Below are positions 9,789 through 19,797 of a DNA stretch of 64,000 nt, in pieces; within the stretch, counting starts at the first letter, position 1; the number at the start of each line of letters is the position of its first letter. Made by a program: the position numbers and the translations under genes. The notes beneath the pieces were generated by a model that saw nothing but the letters and a program-made list of their open reading frames with translations, did no database searches and had not been told where the DNA came from. The DNA comes from Mesorhizobium norvegicum (lineage in GTDB: Bacteria; Pseudomonadota; Alphaproteobacteria; Rhizobiales; Rhizobiaceae), in the NCBI RefSeq assembly GCF_004919685.1, contig NZ_SMYZ01000001.1:96145-160144 (forward strand), written 5' to 3'.

Positions 9789-10592
9789 ATGGCCACCGAA
9801 AATGCCGTCAGCGCGGAAGAGATCAAGGTCAACGCCGCCAAGATGCACATCTCCGACACCGATGTCGCCATCGACATCGTCGCCATGCACAAATGGTATG
9901 GTGAATTCCATGTGCTGAAGGACATCAACCTGAGAGTGATGCGCGGCGAGCGCATCGTCATCTGCGGCCCGTCGGGCTCCGGCAAATCGACGATGATCCG
10001 CTGCATCAACCGCCTGGAAGAGCACCAGAAGGGCAAGATCATCGTTGACGGCAAGGAACTGACCAACGATCTCAAGAAGATCGACGAGGTGCGCCGCGAG
10101 GTCGGCATGGTGTTCCAGCACTTCAACCTGTTCCCGCATCTGACCATCCTGGAGAACTGCACGCTGGCGCCGATCTGGGTGCGCAAGACGCCGAAGAAGC
10201 AGGCCGAGGAAATCGCCATGCATTTCCTCAAGCGCGTCAAGATCCCGGAACAGGCCCACAAATATCCCGGCCAGTTGTCCGGCGGCCAGCAGCAGCGCGT
10301 GGCGATCGCCCGTTCGCTGTGCATGAACCCGCGCATCATGCTGTTCGACGAGCCGACCTCGGCGCTCGATCCGGAAATGATCAAGGAAGTGCTGGAGACG
10401 ATGGTCGGGCTGGCCGAAGAAGGCATGACCATGCTGTGCGTCACCCACGAGATGGGCTTTGCCCGCAAGGTGGCCAACCGCGTCATCTTCATGGATCAAG
10501 GCCAGATCGTCGAGCAGAACACGCCGGCCGAGTTCTTCGACCACCCGCGCCACGAGCGCACGAAGCTGTTCCTGTCGCAGATCCTGCACTAG
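9789..10592 (+). CDS. aapP: General L-amino acid ABC transporter, ATP-binding subunit
   Basis: This 267-residue ABC ATPase has Walker [10 protein letters not shown] (residues 60-68), signature LSGGQQQR, Walker [14 protein letters not shown] and a switch His in VTHEMG. It matches the GlnQ/HisP/AapP class that energises amino-acid uptake. A 20-residue N-terminal extension precedes the core, as in other AapP proteins. It starts 24 bp after aapM, with an AAGGGGA ribosome binding site, and a strong terminator follows, closing the aap operon. Confidence 0.95.
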   Translation: MATENAVSAEEIKVNAAKMHISDTDVAIDIVAMHKWYGEFHVLKDINLRVMRGERIVICGPSGSGKSTMIRCINRLEEHQKGKIIVDGKELTNDLKKIDEVRREVGMVFQHFNLFPHLTILENCTLAPIWVRKTPKKQAEEIAMHFLKRVKIPEQAHKYPGQLSGGQQQRVAIARSLCMNPRIMLFDEPTSALDPEMIKEVLETMVGLAEEGMTMLCVTHEMGFARKVANRVIFMDQGQIVEQNTPAEFFDHPRHERTKLFLSQILH

Positions 10593-10611
10593 GCCTTTCG
10601 ATGTTTGCGAG

Positions 10612-10642
10612 GAGCCCGGCTGAAACAGTGCCGGGCTCTTTT
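10612..10642 (+). terminator. Rho-independent terminator of aapJQMP
   Basis: A perfect 9-bp stem (GAGCCCGGC at 10612-10620 and GCCGGGCTC at 10630-10638) encloses a 9-nt loop and is followed by a short T run. It lies 20 bases after the aapP stop codon. Confidence 0.88.
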
Positions 10643-10669
10643 GCGTATGGATGAGGAGGCGGGCGGCTC

Positions 10670-11374
10670 GTGTCGCGCCGGGGCGCGTTTGCAGGGCCGT
10701 CATTCATGAAAAGACTGGGACGTTTTCTAGGCTTTCTATTGATTGTGGTCGCGCTCGCCGTCGTGCTGGGTACTTTCGTGCCGCGACCGCTCTGGCAAGC
10801 AACGGCCGACAGGCCCGCCGCGACGCGCCACATCCTGGTGCTGAAGAACGCCATCCACACCGACATCGCCATCCCGGTCGACGATGCCGTGCGCCGGCGC
10901 TTCCACTTCCTGGTCGACGCCGGCATACCGGCCGACAGGCCGGAGGTCCGCTACATCGTCTTCGGCTGGGGCGGCCGCGCTTTCTACCTGGAGACGCCGA
11001 CATGGTCTCAGTTGAAGGCGGTGCCGGTGATGAAGGCGCTGACCATCGATGCTTCGGTCATGCATGTCGATGTCGCCGGTGACATCGTCGAATCGCGCCC
11101 GGACGTCGCGGGGTTCGACCTCGGTGAGGATCGGTTTGCGGCGCTGCTCGATTTCATCGATGCGAGTTTCCAGCGGGGGCCGAAGGGTCCGATCCTTGTT
11201 CCGGACGCGGCCTATTCCAGGTTCGACGGCTTCTACGAAGCCAATGGCCATTTCAACGCACTGGTCGGCTGCAACACCTGGACGGCGGCCGCCTTGCGCA
11301 CCGCCGGCCTGCGCACCGGCTGGTGGAACCCGCTGCCGGTTTCGCTTGGCCTGTCGATGCGGCTGTATAATTAG
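10670..11374 (+). CDS. DUF2459 / TIGR02117 family protein
   Basis: This protein of up to 234 residues has an N-terminal membrane anchor (hydrophobic from about residue 17 to 36) and a soluble domain of the DUF2459 family. Recognisable family stretches are NAIHTDIAIP, FGWGGRAFYL and GCNTWTAAALR. Its function is unknown; it probably sits in the inner membrane facing the periplasm. A GTG at 10670 has a GAGGAGG ribosome binding site 10 nt upstream, while the ATG at 10706 (MKRLGRF) lacks a clear one, so I prefer the GTG with moderate certainty. It is a single gene after the aap terminator. Confidence 0.82.
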   Translation: MSRRGAFAGPSFMKRLGRFLGFLLIVVALAVVLGTFVPRPLWQATADRPAATRHILVLKNAIHTDIAIPVDDAVRRRFHFLVDAGIPADRPEVRYIVFGWGGRAFYLETPTWSQLKAVPVMKALTIDASVMHVDVAGDIVESRPDVAGFDLGEDRFAALLDFIDASFQRGPKGPILVPDAAYSRFDGFYEANGHFNALVGCNTWTAAALRTAGLRTGWWNPLPVSLGLSMRLYN

Positions 11375-11469
11375 CGTGGGCATTCCGCGAATTGGCAAGC
11401 GTCGCGTTCCTTCACACCCCCATCTGTCCTGCCAACCGATTGTGCTTTTAGCTAGCGGTCCCGGCACGT

Positions 11470-12711
11470 TCAGCGTCGGATGATTTTCTGCTGCCGCCAG
11501 CCATAGAGCCAATCCAGATCCGCCGCGAGTTTTCCCGAAGGGCGCATTTTCAGGAACAGATTGCGGGTGATAGCTACAGGGCCAGCAGCATGCCAGGCCA
11601 GCCGGTTGATGGCGCCGCGACGAGCGACTTGCGCGACGCGAGGCCGCCGCGACTGTTCCCAAACTGCCAGCGCAGCCAGGGGATCGGCAGGGGAGGCGCA
11701 GACGACGTCGGCAAGAGTCGCTGCATCCTCGATTGCCATCGCCGCACCTTGGGCTGCAAAAGGCGTCATCGCATGAGCTGCATCGCCGATCAGCGCTATG
11801 CCGTCCGGTGTCGTCCATGGCCTTTCCGGATAGGCAGTGTGGATTGGCCAGGCCGTCCATGGGCCGGCTTCCTTGACTAACCATACCAGTCCCGGTGCCG
11901 TGCCGCGCATTGCGTTGGCGAGGATGCCGGGATCGGCATGGCCGGACCAGCCCTCGGCGATGCGCTCGCCTTTGGTGAAGGCGACGAGGTTGAAGGCGTC
12001 GCCCTTGCTGACGGGATAGGCCACCATGTGGAAGCCGGGATGCAGGAAGGTGGTGACGCAGTCCGGAGCGCCGATCGCCGCGAAAGCCTGCCCTGCGGCA
12101 CTTTGCGCGGGAATGGTCGCGCGCCAAGCCAGTTCGCCGGAAAACCGGCTTCTTGGCGAGGTCGCCCTTTTGGCCGAATCGACAAGCCCGCGCACCGACG
12201 ACCAAACGCCATCGGCGCCGACCAGTAGGAAGCCCTCGGCCTCGACAGTCTTGCCGTCAACATAGGCCGTCGCGGTGATGCCGTGCGTGCCGGCGGCAAC
12301 GCCGCCGATAGGGGCGCCGGTGGCGAGACGGATATCCGGCATCTCGGCAACGCGCGCGGTCAGCGCGCTCTGCAGATCGGCCCTGTGAGCGACGAGATAG
12401 GGCGCTTGCCAGCGCGTTTCCGCGGCTTGTCCCAGCGGCACCCGTGCCAGTTCGCGCAGCGTTGCGGCGTCCTTCAACACCACCGCCTCCGGCCGCACCG
12501 CCGCCGGCAGCAGCCGGTCGAGCACGCCGAGTTGGCGAAGGATGCGTGTCGCATTGGGAGAAAGCTGGAGGCCGGCGCCGGCCGCTTCCAGGCGCTGTGC
12601 CTGTTCGAACACTTGCACCCGGTAGCCGCGTTCGGCGAAGGCAAGGGCTGCGGTCAGCCCGGCGACACCCGCCCCGGCGATGACGACTTGCCGGGATCGC
12701 GTGTCATTCAT
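11470..12711 (-). CDS. FAD-dependent monooxygenase (salicylate hydroxylase-like)
   Basis: This 413-residue flavoprotein is of the p-hydroxybenzoate/salicylate hydroxylase class. The Rossmann motif GAGVAGLTAALAFAERG lies at residues 12-28 with the ribose-binding Glu in VFEQ. A GADGVWSSVR motif sits mid-protein, and the second FAD motif is IGDAAHAMTPFAAQG. Such enzymes hydroxylate aromatic rings using NAD(P)H and oxygen. The substrate cannot be predicted; no aromatic-catabolic genes are adjacent. It is 19 bp downstream of the next gene on the same strand (12731-12976), so the two may be co-transcribed. Confidence 0.88.
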   Translation of the reverse strand: MNDTRSRQVVIAGAGVAGLTAALAFAERGYRVQVFEQAQRLEAAGAGLQLSPNATRILRQLGVLDRLLPAAVRPEAVVLKDAATLRELARVPLGQAAETRWQAPYLVAHRADLQSALTARVAEMPDIRLATGAPIGGVAAGTHGITATAYVDGKTVEAEGFLLVGADGVWSSVRGLVDSAKRATSPRSRFSGELAWRATIPAQSAAGQAFAAIGAPDCVTTFLHPGFHMVAYPVSKGDAFNLVAFTKGERIAEGWSGHADPGILANAMRGTAPGLVWLVKEAGPWTAWPIHTAYPERPWTTPDGIALIGDAAHAMTPFAAQGAAMAIEDAATLADVVCASPADPLAALAVWEQSRRPRVAQVARRGAINRLAWHAAGPVAITRNLFLKMRPSGKLAADLDWLYGWRQQKIIRR

Positions 12712-12730
12712 CGGGCTTGTCGCGAAAGAC

Positions 12731-12976
12731 TCAGGCGGCCTGGTCGATATAGATGCAGCCGGCCGGCAGCGTTTCCGTCGCCTTCAGCTTTGGCGAATAG
12801 CGGTAGAGCGTCGAGCAATAGGGGCAGACTTTTTCATCGTCGCCGCCCATGTCGAGAAACACATGCGGGTGGTCGAAAGGCGGATTGGCGCCCGTGCACA
12901 TGAATTCCTTGACGCCGATGTCGATTGCCGGGTGGCCCGCATCGTTCTGAAAATGGGGAATGGAACCGCCTGCCAT
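12731..12976 (-). CDS. zf-CHCC zinc-finger domain protein
   Basis: This small protein of 81 residues contains the spacing of the zf-CHCC family: C27, H36 (or H38), C51 and C54 in VCPYCSTLY. The family is related to the NDUFS6 accessory subunit of mitochondrial complex I, and alpha-proteobacterial members are widespread. It presumably binds one zinc ion. A connection with respiratory complex I is inference from the family and is not shown by neighbours here. Confidence 0.88.
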   Translation of the reverse strand: MAGGSIPHFQNDAGHPAIDIGVKEFMCTGANPPFDHPHVFLDMGGDDEKVCPYCSTLYRYSPKLKATETLPAGCIYIDQAA

Positions 12977-13079
12977 CGTCGTCTCCTTAACGCAGTCTCT
13001 TCTGCATCTGGATCATAACAGGCCTCTTTGCAAGATCGATGAAATGAAACTGTCGCAAAAGCCTGTCAGAGGATAAGTT

Positions 13080-13097
13080 AAGCCGGTTAACCGGCTT
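13080..13097. promoter_or_regulatory. Perfect 18-bp palindrome upstream of ppk
   Basis: AAGCCGGTTAACCGGCTT is fully self-complementary and ends 24 bases before the ppk start codon. It could be an operator or a hairpin in the ppk leader. No regulator is assigned. Confidence 0.5.
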
Positions 13098-13121
13098 GAG
13101 CGGGTGGGAAGAGCAGGAACC

Positions 13122-15323
13122 ATGAACGAACTGAAGCCGGTCCAGAGCGAATTCGTGAACGTCGAGGTGGCTCGTCCGGAGGGCGGCAACCCCGATCGCT
13201 TCGTCAACCGGGAGTTTTCCTGGCTGCAGTTCAACCGGCGCGTTCTCGAGGAATCGCTGAACCTCAATCATCCGCTGCTGGAGCGCGTTCGCTTTCTGTC
13301 GATCTCGGCCGCCAATCTCGACGAATTCTTCATGGTCCGCGTCGCCGGCCTCGCCGGCCAGGTGCGCGAGGGCATCACGCTGAAAAGCCCTGACGGGCGC
13401 ACCCCCGAACAGCAGCTCGAACAGCTGCTGCGTGAGGTCGAGCGGCTGCAGGAAGACCAGCAGAAGAGCCTTTCAGCGCTCACCGTGCTGCTCAACAAGG
13501 AAGGCATCGAGAGCATCACCCGCGATGCGCTGACCAAGGACGAGAAAATCTGGCTGGAAGACCATTTCCAGGAGCAGGTGTTCCCGGTGCTGACCCCGCT
13601 GTCGATCGACCCGGCGCATCCGTTCCCGTTCATCCCCAATCTCGGCTTCTCGATGGCGCTGCAATTGCGCCACCGCAAGAACGGCGAAGAGATGAGCGCG
13701 CTTTTGCGTCTGCCGGTGGCGCTGAAGCGCTTCATCCGCCTGCCGGACCGCAAGCATCATGTCCGCTTCATCCCGCTGGAAGAGGCGGTCGGCCTGTACA
13801 TCGGCAAGCTGTTCCCCGGCTACGAGGTCAAGGGCTCCGGCACGTTCCGGATCATTCGTGACAGCGATATCGAGGTCGAGGAGGAGTCCGAGGATCTGGT
13901 GCGCCTGTTCGAAACGGCGCTGAAGCGGCGTCGCCGCGGTTCGGTGATCCGCATCGAATTCGACAAGTTGATGCCTTCCGAATTGCGCGACTTCGTCGCC
14001 GGCGAGCTTGGCGTGTCGTCGAGCCGCATCAGTGTCCTGACCGGACCGCTGGCGCTCAGCCAGATCTCCGAAATCGTCGCCGTCCCCCGCGACGATCTGA
14101 AATTCACGCCCTACAATCCGCGCTTTCCCGAGCGCATCCGCGAGCATGGCGGCGACTGTTTTGCTGCCATCCGCGAGAAGGACATCGTCGTCCACCACCC
14201 CTACGAATCCTTCGATGTGGTGGTGCAGTTCCTGCGCCAGGCGATGGCCGACCCGGAAGTGGTGGCAATCAAGCAGACGCTTTACCGCACCTCCAATGAC
14301 AGCCCGATCGTGCGTGCGCTGGTCGACGCGGCCGAGGCCGGCAAGTCGGTCACGGCGCTGGTCGAGCTCAAGGCACGCTTCGACGAGGAAGCCAACATCC
14401 GCTGGGCGCGCGACCTCGAGCGCGCCGGCGTGCAGGTGGTGTTCGGCTTCCTCGAGCTGAAAACCCATGCGAAAATGTCGCTGGTGGTGCGGCGTGAGGA
14501 CGGCAAGCTGCGCAACTACGTGCATCTCGGCACCGGCAACTACCATCCGGTGACCGCGCGCATCTACACCGACCTGTCCTTCTTCACCACCGATCCGACG
14601 ATTGCCCGCGACGTCGCCCAGCTCTTCAATTTCATCACCGGCTATGCCGAACCGACGGACGAAATGCGGTTGGCGATCTCGCCGTTCACGCTGAGAAGCC
14701 GCATCCTGAAGCACATTGCCGACGAGATTGCCCATGCGGTGGAAGGGAAACCGGCGCGCATCTGGATGAAAATGAATGCGCTCGTCGATCCGATCATCAT
14801 CGACGCGCTCTATGACGCCAGCCGAGCCGGCGTCGAGATCGACCTTGTCGTGCGCGGCATCTGCTGCCTGCGGCCGCAGGTTCCGGGCCTGTCGGAAAAC
14901 ATCCGTGTAAAATCCATCGTCGGCCGCTTTCTCGAGCACAGCCGCATCTATTGCTTCGGCAATGGTCACGGCCTGCCGTCGGACGAGGCCATCGTCTACA
15001 TCTCTTCGGCCGATCTCATGCCGCGCAATCTCGACCGCCGCGTCGAGACCATGGTGCCGATCACCAATCCAACTGTGCATGAACAGATCCTTGGCCAGAT
15101 CATGCTGGGCAACATCATGGACAATCAGCAAAGTTTCGACGTATTGGCTGATGGAACCTCCCGGCGCGTGGTGCTGGAGGAGGGTGAGGAACCGTTCAAC
15201 GCGCAGGAATATTTCATGACCAATCCGAGCCTGTCGGGACGGGGTGACGCGCTGAAGTCGCATGCGCCCAAGCGCATTGCGCAGTTCAAGCGTCGCAAGA
15301 AGAACGCCGCAGCGTCCAGCTGA
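13122..15323 (+). CDS. ppk: Polyphosphate kinase 1
   Basis: This 733-residue enzyme polymerises the gamma-phosphate of ATP into polyphosphate, reversibly. The N-terminal domain begins [14 protein letters not shown], and the PLD-like catalytic domains contain the autophosphorylated His in [14 protein letters not shown] and a second His in [13 protein letters not shown]. The family length is about 700 residues. The ATG at 13122 follows AGCAGGAACC; a GTG at 13104 would add six residues. The stop overlaps the ppx start (TGATG), so synthesis and breakdown of polyphosphate are translationally coupled. Confidence 0.96.
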   Translation: MNELKPVQSEFVNVEVARPEGGNPDRFVNREFSWLQFNRRVLEESLNLNHPLLERVRFLSISAANLDEFFMVRVAGLAGQVREGITLKSPDGRTPEQQLEQLLREVERLQEDQQKSLSALTVLLNKEGIESITRDALTKDEKIWLEDHFQEQVFPVLTPLSIDPAHPFPFIPNLGFSMALQLRHRKNGEEMSALLRLPVALKRFIRLPDRKHHVRFIPLEEAVGLYIGKLFPGYEVKGSGTFRIIRDSDIEVEEESEDLVRLFETALKRRRRGSVIRIEFDKLMPSELRDFVAGELGVSSSRISVLTGPLALSQISEIVAVPRDDLKFTPYNPRFPERIREHGGDCFAAIREKDIVVHHPYESFDVVVQFLRQAMADPEVVAIKQTLYRTSNDSPIVRALVDAAEAGKSVTALVELKARFDEEANIRWARDLERAGVQVVFGFLELKTHAKMSLVVRREDGKLRNYVHLGTGNYHPVTARIYTDLSFFTTDPTIARDVAQLFNFITGYAEPTDEMRLAISPFTLRSRILKHIADEIAHAVEGKPARIWMKMNALVDPIIIDALYDASRAGVEIDLVVRGICCLRPQVPGLSENIRVKSIVGRFLEHSRIYCFGNGHGLPSDEAIVYISSADLMPRNLDRRVETMVPITNPTVHEQILGQIMLGNIMDNQQSFDVLADGTSRRVVLEEGEEPFNAQEYFMTNPSLSGRGDALKSHAPKRIAQFKRRKKNAAASS

Positions 15324-16858
15324 TGCTGTCTGATTCCCAGGGCCGGTTGCAGGACCGCCGACCGCTATCCATCATCGACATCGGGTCGAATTCGATCCGT
15401 CTCGTCGTCTATGAGGGGCTGGCGCGCTCGCCGACCATGCTGTTCAACGAAAAGATGCTGGCCGGTCTCGGCCGAGGCATCGTTTCGACCGGCAAACTCG
15501 ACCCCGAGGCGGTGACCCGCTCGATGGAAGAGTTCCGCCGCTTTCGCGCGCTTTCCGACCAGGCCGGCGCCGAGCATATGTATGTGCTGGCGACCGCTGC
15601 CGCCCGCGAGGCGGTCAACGGTCCCGATTTCATCCACCGCGCCGAGGATGTGCTCAAGACCGAGATTCGCGTCATCAGCGGCCGCCAGGAAGCCTATTAT
15701 TCGGCGCTCGGCGTCATTTCGGGCTTCCACCCGGCGAACGGCATCGCCGGCGATCTGGGCGGCGGCAGTCTCGAACTGGTCGACGTCAACGGCGAAGCGA
15801 TCGGCGACGGCATAACGCTGCCGCTGGGTGGCCTGCGCCTGCAGGACATGGCGAAGAACTCGTTGACCCAGGCGGCAAAGATCGCGCGTGACGAACTGGC
15901 GAAGGCGAAGCTGTTGAAGGGCGGGCAGGGCAGGCCCTTCTACGCCGTCGGCGGCACCTGGCGAAATCTCGCCCGGCTGCACATGGAAATGACCAACTAT
16001 CCGCTCGGCGTCATGCACCACTACGAAATATCAGCCGAAAGCGCGACGAATTTCCTCAAGCAGGTGGCCAAAGCCGAGATCGAGAAGGTCAAGGGGATCG
16101 AAGGCGTTTCCAAGAACCGCCGTTCGCTGCTGCCTTATGGCGCCATAGTGCTGCAGGAGATCATGGCGGCGATGCAGCCGTCGAAGATCATCGTTTCGGC
16201 GCTCGGCGTGCGCGAAGGCTTTCTCTATTCGCTGCTCGACGAGGCCGAGCAGAAGGCCGATCCGCTGATTTCGGCCTCGGAAGAACTCGCCCGCCTGCGC
16301 TCACGCTCCGTCACCCATGCGCATGAACTTGTCGACTGGACCGCCAAGACCTTTGCCGCCTTCGGCATCGACGAGACCGAGGACGAGGCACGCTATCGTC
16401 ATGCGGCCGCATTACTGGCCGACATCGGCTGGCGCGCGCATCCCGAATATCGCGGCAAGCAATCGCTCAACATCATCGCGCATGCGTCCTTCTTCGGCGT
16501 CGACCATCCCGGCCGCGCTTTCCTGGCGCTGGCCAATGCCTATCGTCATGACGGCATCTTCAACGAATCCATCGCCCCCGAGATCAAGGCGCTGGCGACG
16601 CCACGCTATCTGGAGCGGGCACGGGTGCTGGCGGCGATGATGCGCGTCGTCTATCTGCTGACGGCGTCGATGCCCGGCATCATGCCCAGGCTGAAATGGG
16701 AACAGCGCAGCAACGGCGTGCTGGCGCTGGTCTTGCCGGCATCGCTGGCCGATCTCTATGGCGAACGGCCGGCCGGGCGCCTGGCGCAGCTGGCCAGGAT
16801 AACCAACCGCCGGCTGGTGCTGGCGGTCGAGGGCGGTCCGAGCGTGTCGGTGAAATGA
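15323..16858 (+). CDS. ppx: Exopolyphosphatase / pppGpp phosphohydrolase family
   Basis: This 511-residue member of the sugar kinase/Hsp70/actin superfamily (Ppx/GppA) shows the first phosphate loop DIGSNSIRLVVYEG at residues 20-33 and the second loop GDLGGGSLELV. Its C-terminal half has an HD-like helical domain (YRHAAALLADIGWRAH) found in the long Ppx form. It removes terminal phosphate from polyphosphate and may also hydrolyse pppGpp. It starts at the stop codon of ppk. No terminator follows directly; a palindromic repeat element lies downstream. Confidence 0.94.
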   Translation: MLSDSQGRLQDRRPLSIIDIGSNSIRLVVYEGLARSPTMLFNEKMLAGLGRGIVSTGKLDPEAVTRSMEEFRRFRALSDQAGAEHMYVLATAAAREAVNGPDFIHRAEDVLKTEIRVISGRQEAYYSALGVISGFHPANGIAGDLGGGSLELVDVNGEAIGDGITLPLGGLRLQDMAKNSLTQAAKIARDELAKAKLLKGGQGRPFYAVGGTWRNLARLHMEMTNYPLGVMHHYEISAESATNFLKQVAKAEIEKVKGIEGVSKNRRSLLPYGAIVLQEIMAAMQPSKIIVSALGVREGFLYSLLDEAEQKADPLISASEELARLRSRSVTHAHELVDWTAKTFAAFGIDETEDEARYRHAAALLADIGWRAHPEYRGKQSLNIIAHASFFGVDHPGRAFLALANAYRHDGIFNESIAPEIKALATPRYLERARVLAAMMRVVYLLTASMPGIMPRLKWEQRSNGVLALVLPASLADLYGERPAGRLAQLARITNRRLVLAVEGGPSVSVK

Positions 16859-16949
16859 ACACGGCCTACCAGAGCGTGATTTATCGGGCACTTCCCGATA
16901 TCGGACCAGCTCGCCCGTGCTCACTTATCAGCGGCTTCGCGCTTAAGGA

Positions 16950-17127
16950 CCGGCTTCCCCCAATCCGTCGCTGCTTCGCAGCGCCACCTTTCCACCCTCC
17001 GGAGGGAAAGGAAGGGAGCCTCGTTGGAAAAGCGTTGGCGGCAATAGGCTCGCGCCCTTCCTCTACCCCGTCGATCGGGGGAGAGGTGGCTCGGCGAAGC
17101 CGAGACGGAGTGGGGGTCGACCAGCTC
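16950..17127. repeat. RIME/REP-like opposed-arm palindromic element
   Basis: Two inverted copies of one module face each other: the left arm begins at the run of C's near 16957, the right arm ends in GGAGTGGGGG near 17120. Each arm holds its own small hairpin, for example CTCGGCGAAGCCGAG at 17091-17105. The design matches the Rhizobium-specific intergenic mosaic elements seen as short palindromic repeats between genes. It lies between the convergent ppx and doxX genes. Confidence 0.75.
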
Positions 17128-17146
17128 AGGCGCGTTTAAGCATAGA

Positions 17147-17551
17147 TCAAACCGAGCTGCGCCCGTCGACCGACCATGCGCCGGCGCCGGCCATCGCCAA
17201 TGCCAGGAAGCCGCCCGATATGGCGATGTCCTTCATCAGCATCTGCTGGTGCAGGAAGGCGAGCATCGCGTCGCCGCCACCCTGGCCGTAATGGCCGATG
17301 AAACCGGCGGCGATGCAGAAGGCGGCAAGCAGCAGCGCTGTGATCCGGGTCTGGAAACCGACCAGGATGAGCAGCCCGGCGATCAGTTCGAACAGTCCTG
17401 TGCCCCAGGCGGCAAGCGTCGGCAGCGGCAGGCCGAGGCCGGCGAAATAGCCTGTCGTGCCGGCAATATCGCTCAACGCTTGGAAACCGGAGGGCACGAA
17501 CAGGGCGGCGAACAGCAGCCGGGAAAGCAGGAGCAGCGCGTTGCGGGGCAT
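17147..17551 (-). CDS. DoxX family membrane protein
   Basis: This 134-residue protein has four predicted membrane helices and the DoxX pattern: LLLSRLLFAALFVPSGF near the N-terminus, LPLPTLAAWGTGLFEL, and GLLILVGFQTRI in the middle. DoxX proteins are small inner-membrane proteins with proposed redox roles (some are quinone-linked oxidase subunits), but most are uncharacterised. The ATG at 17551 has a perfectly spaced GGAGG; the GTG two codons earlier touches that site and is unlikely. A second DoxX gene lies just upstream in the same direction, separated by a terminator. Confidence 0.88.
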   Translation of the reverse strand: MPRNALLLLSRLLFAALFVPSGFQALSDIAGTTGYFAGLGLPLPTLAAWGTGLFELIAGLLILVGFQTRITALLLAAFCIAAGFIGHYGQGGGDAMLAFLHQQMLMKDIAISGGFLALAMAGAGAWSVDGRSSV

Positions 17552-17642
17552 GGTCACCTCCGTTGTCGGCCGCCGGTGGCCTCGTCCCCGATCCTAGCAG
17601 AAATTCCGGCCGGCGGATCGGCGGGCATACACGGACAACGAA

Positions 17643-17672
17643 AAAGCGGCGCGGAAAATTCCGCGCCGCTTT
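17643..17672. terminator. Strong terminator between the two doxX genes
   Basis: A perfect 14-bp stem (AAAGCGGCGCGGAA at 17643-17656 paired with 17659-17672) is flanked by A's on the left and T's on the right. It ends transcription of the upstream doxX gene (minus strand) and separates it from the downstream copy. Confidence 0.88.
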
Positions 17673-17696
17673 CATCTCAAGTCCGGGGAGGGAAAC

Positions 17697-18119
17697 TTAG
17701 CCGCGCTTGGCGTCGACCGAGTAGGCGCCGGCGCCGAGCACTGCCAAGAGCAGGAAGCCGCCGGTGAGGCCGAGATTCTTCTGCAGCATCAGAAGCTGCA
17801 TCTGGTCAGCGAAGTTGAGGTGCGCGACAGCCGTGGCGGCCAGCGTGAAGATGGCGAGCGCGATCGCCACAATGCGGGTCTGGAAGCCGACGAGTATGGC
17901 GAGGCCGCCGAAGAATTCGAGCAGGCCCGAACCGACCGCGGCGACCGTCGGCAGCGGCAGGCCGATGCTGCCGAACCACTGCGCGGTGGCGGAAATCGCG
18001 GTTAGCTTGGCAAAGCCTGACAGGATGAACAGGATCGACAACAGGATGCGGCCGACGAGGATCGCGGTTGATGCGTTGGATGTCGTGCCGGTGCCGGCGA
18101 CGGAAGTGTTGGTGGACAT
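17697..18119 (-). CDS. DoxX family membrane protein
   Basis: This 140-residue, four-helix DoxX protein is a paralogue of the neighbouring one (both carry LPLPTxAAxGxGLxE and LVGFQTRI). It has a longer polar N-terminus rich in Ser/Thr (residues 2-18). The ATG at 18119 is preceded by GGAGACCAGCC. The terminator between the two genes suggests independent expression despite probable origin by tandem duplication. The role is unknown; membrane redox homeostasis is the usual guess for this family. Confidence 0.88.
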   Translation of the reverse strand: MSTNTSVAGTGTTSNASTAILVGRILLSILFILSGFAKLTAISATAQWFGSIGLPLPTVAAVGSGLLEFFGGLAILVGFQTRIVAIALAIFTLAATAVAHLNFADQMQLLMLQKNLGLTGGFLLLAVLGAGAYSVDAKRG

Positions 18120-18296
18120 GGCTGGTCTCCGAATGGGTTGAATGGCCATCAGATAGACGATACCGACTGTTCACCAAAGCCACCGATCCGGCAACACATT
18201 GTTCACAGATAATACATTTCCGTGATCGGACAAACTGCGCAAAATTCGCGTCGGGTCAGATCGCGACCGGAGTAAATCTTCCCGTCGCGAAATGTC

Positions 18297-19694
18297 TTAC
18301 CCAGGATGCGTCATATCCTCCGGTCGCACCAGCCGGTCATAATCGGCTTCGCTGACCAGCCCGGTGGCGAGCGCTTCCTCGCGCAGCGTGGTGCCCTTCT
18401 TGTGTGCGGTCTTGGCGATCTTGGCGGCATTGTCGTAGCCGATGGTCGGCGCCAGCGCGGTCACCAGCATCAGCGAACGGTCGAGCGCCGCCTTGATGTT
18501 GTCTTCCCGCGCTTCGATGCCGACGACGCAATTGTCGGTGAAGGAGACCGAGGCGTCGGAGAGCAACTGCACCGACTGCAGGAAGTTGTAAGCCATCAGC
18601 GGGTTGTAGACGTTGAGCTCGAAATGGCCCTGGCTGCCGGCGAAGGTGAGGGCAGCATTGTTGCCGAACACCTGCACGCAGACTTGGGTCATCGCCTCGC
18701 ACTGGGTCGGATTGACCTTGCCCGGCATGATCGACGAGCCCGGCTCGTTTTCCGGCAACGAGAGTTCGCCGAGGCCCGAACGCGGGCCGGAACCGAGGAA
18801 GCGGATGTCGTTGGCGATCTTGAACAGTGCGGCGGCCGCCGCGTTGATGGCGCCGTGCGAAAACACCATGGAATCATGAGCTGCCAGCGCCTCGAACTTG
18901 TTCGGAGCGGTGACGAAGGCGATGCCGGTGATGGCGGCGATGCGATCCGCCACCCTTTCGGCAAAGCCGACCGGCGCGTTGAGGCCGGTGCCGACGGCGG
19001 TGCCGCCCTGCGCCAGCTCCTGCAGGCCGGGCAACGTCAGCTCGATGCGCTTGATCGACGAGGCGACCTGTGCGGCATAGCCCGAAAATTCCTGGCCAAG
19101 CGTGAGGGGGGTGGCATCCTGCGTGTGCGTGCGGCCGATCTTGATGATGTGCGCGAAGGCCTTGGTCTTGGCTTCAAGTGCCTTGTGCAGGTGTTTCAGC
19201 GCCGGCAAGAGGTCGTGCACGATGCGCTCGGCGCAGGCGATGTGCATGGCCGTCGGATAGGTGTCGTTCGACGACTGGCTCATATTGACGTGGTCGTTGG
19301 GATGCACCGGCTTCTTGGAGCCCATGACGCCGCCCATCATCTCGATCGCCCGGTTGGAGATCACCTCATTGGCGTTCATGTTGGACTGCGTGCCCGAGCC
19401 GGTCTGCCAGACCACCAGCGGGAAATGCTCGTTGAGCTTGCCGTCGATGACCTCTTGCGCCGCCTCGACAATCGTCTTGCCGATCGCCGGATCAAGCCGC
19501 TTCAATTCCATATTGGCTTCGGCCGCCGCGCGCTTGACGATGCCCAGCGCGCGCACGATCGATGCCGGCTGCTTTTCCCAACCGATCTTGAAATTGCCAA
19601 GGGAACGCTGCGCCTGCGCACCCCAATAGCGATCGGCGGCAACTTCGATCGGGCCGAACGTGTCGGTTTCGGTTCTGGTCTTTGCAGCGGTCAC
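18297..19694 (-). CDS. fumC: Fumarate hydratase, class II
   Basis: This 465-residue enzyme converts fumarate to L-malate in the TCA cycle and is the oxygen-stable, iron-free class. Signatures are the superfamily motif [15 protein letters not shown], the substrate-binding [15 protein letters not shown] and the catalytic region [11 protein letters not shown]. The GTG at 19694 is chosen because the FumC N-terminus ([18 protein letters not shown]) begins just after it and a GGGAGAG ribosome binding site precedes it; the upstream extension would be translated repeat DNA. It is monocistronic. Confidence 0.95.
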   Translation of the reverse strand: MTAAKTRTETDTFGPIEVAADRYWGAQAQRSLGNFKIGWEKQPASIVRALGIVKRAAAEANMELKRLDPAIGKTIVEAAQEVIDGKLNEHFPLVVWQTGSGTQSNMNANEVISNRAIEMMGGVMGSKKPVHPNDHVNMSQSSNDTYPTAMHIACAERIVHDLLPALKHLHKALEAKTKAFAHIIKIGRTHTQDATPLTLGQEFSGYAAQVASSIKRIELTLPGLQELAQGGTAVGTGLNAPVGFAERVADRIAAITGIAFVTAPNKFEALAAHDSMVFSHGAINAAAAALFKIANDIRFLGSGPRSGLGELSLPENEPGSSIMPGKVNPTQCEAMTQVCVQVFGNNAALTFAGSQGHFELNVYNPLMAYNFLQSVQLLSDASVSFTDNCVVGIEAREDNIKAALDRSLMLVTALAPTIGYDNAAKIAKTAHKKGTTLREEALATGLVSEADYDRLVRPEDMTHPG

Positions 19695-19797
19695 GGGTCT
19701 CTCCCTGTCGAAGTCGGCAACGGCGTATCGCGTTGCACAAACGGCTTCAAGCGGAGATTGCGGGCGGCAAGGATGCAAATCGGTTGAAGGCACTGGT

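Noticed and set aside
13050..13067. Possible Pho box before ppk (two CTGTC copies)
   Set aside because: The copies at 13050 and 13063 are 13 bases apart, not the 11 required for PhoB half-sites, and the rest of each half-site does not match.
13473..15263. 596-codon open frame opposite ppk
   Set aside because: Antisense shadow of the conserved ppk gene, with His/Asp/Arg-rich composition and no recognisable domain.
18306..19787. 493-codon open frame opposite fumC
   Set aside because: Shadow of fumC; no ribosome binding site or domain, and composition typical of antisense frames.
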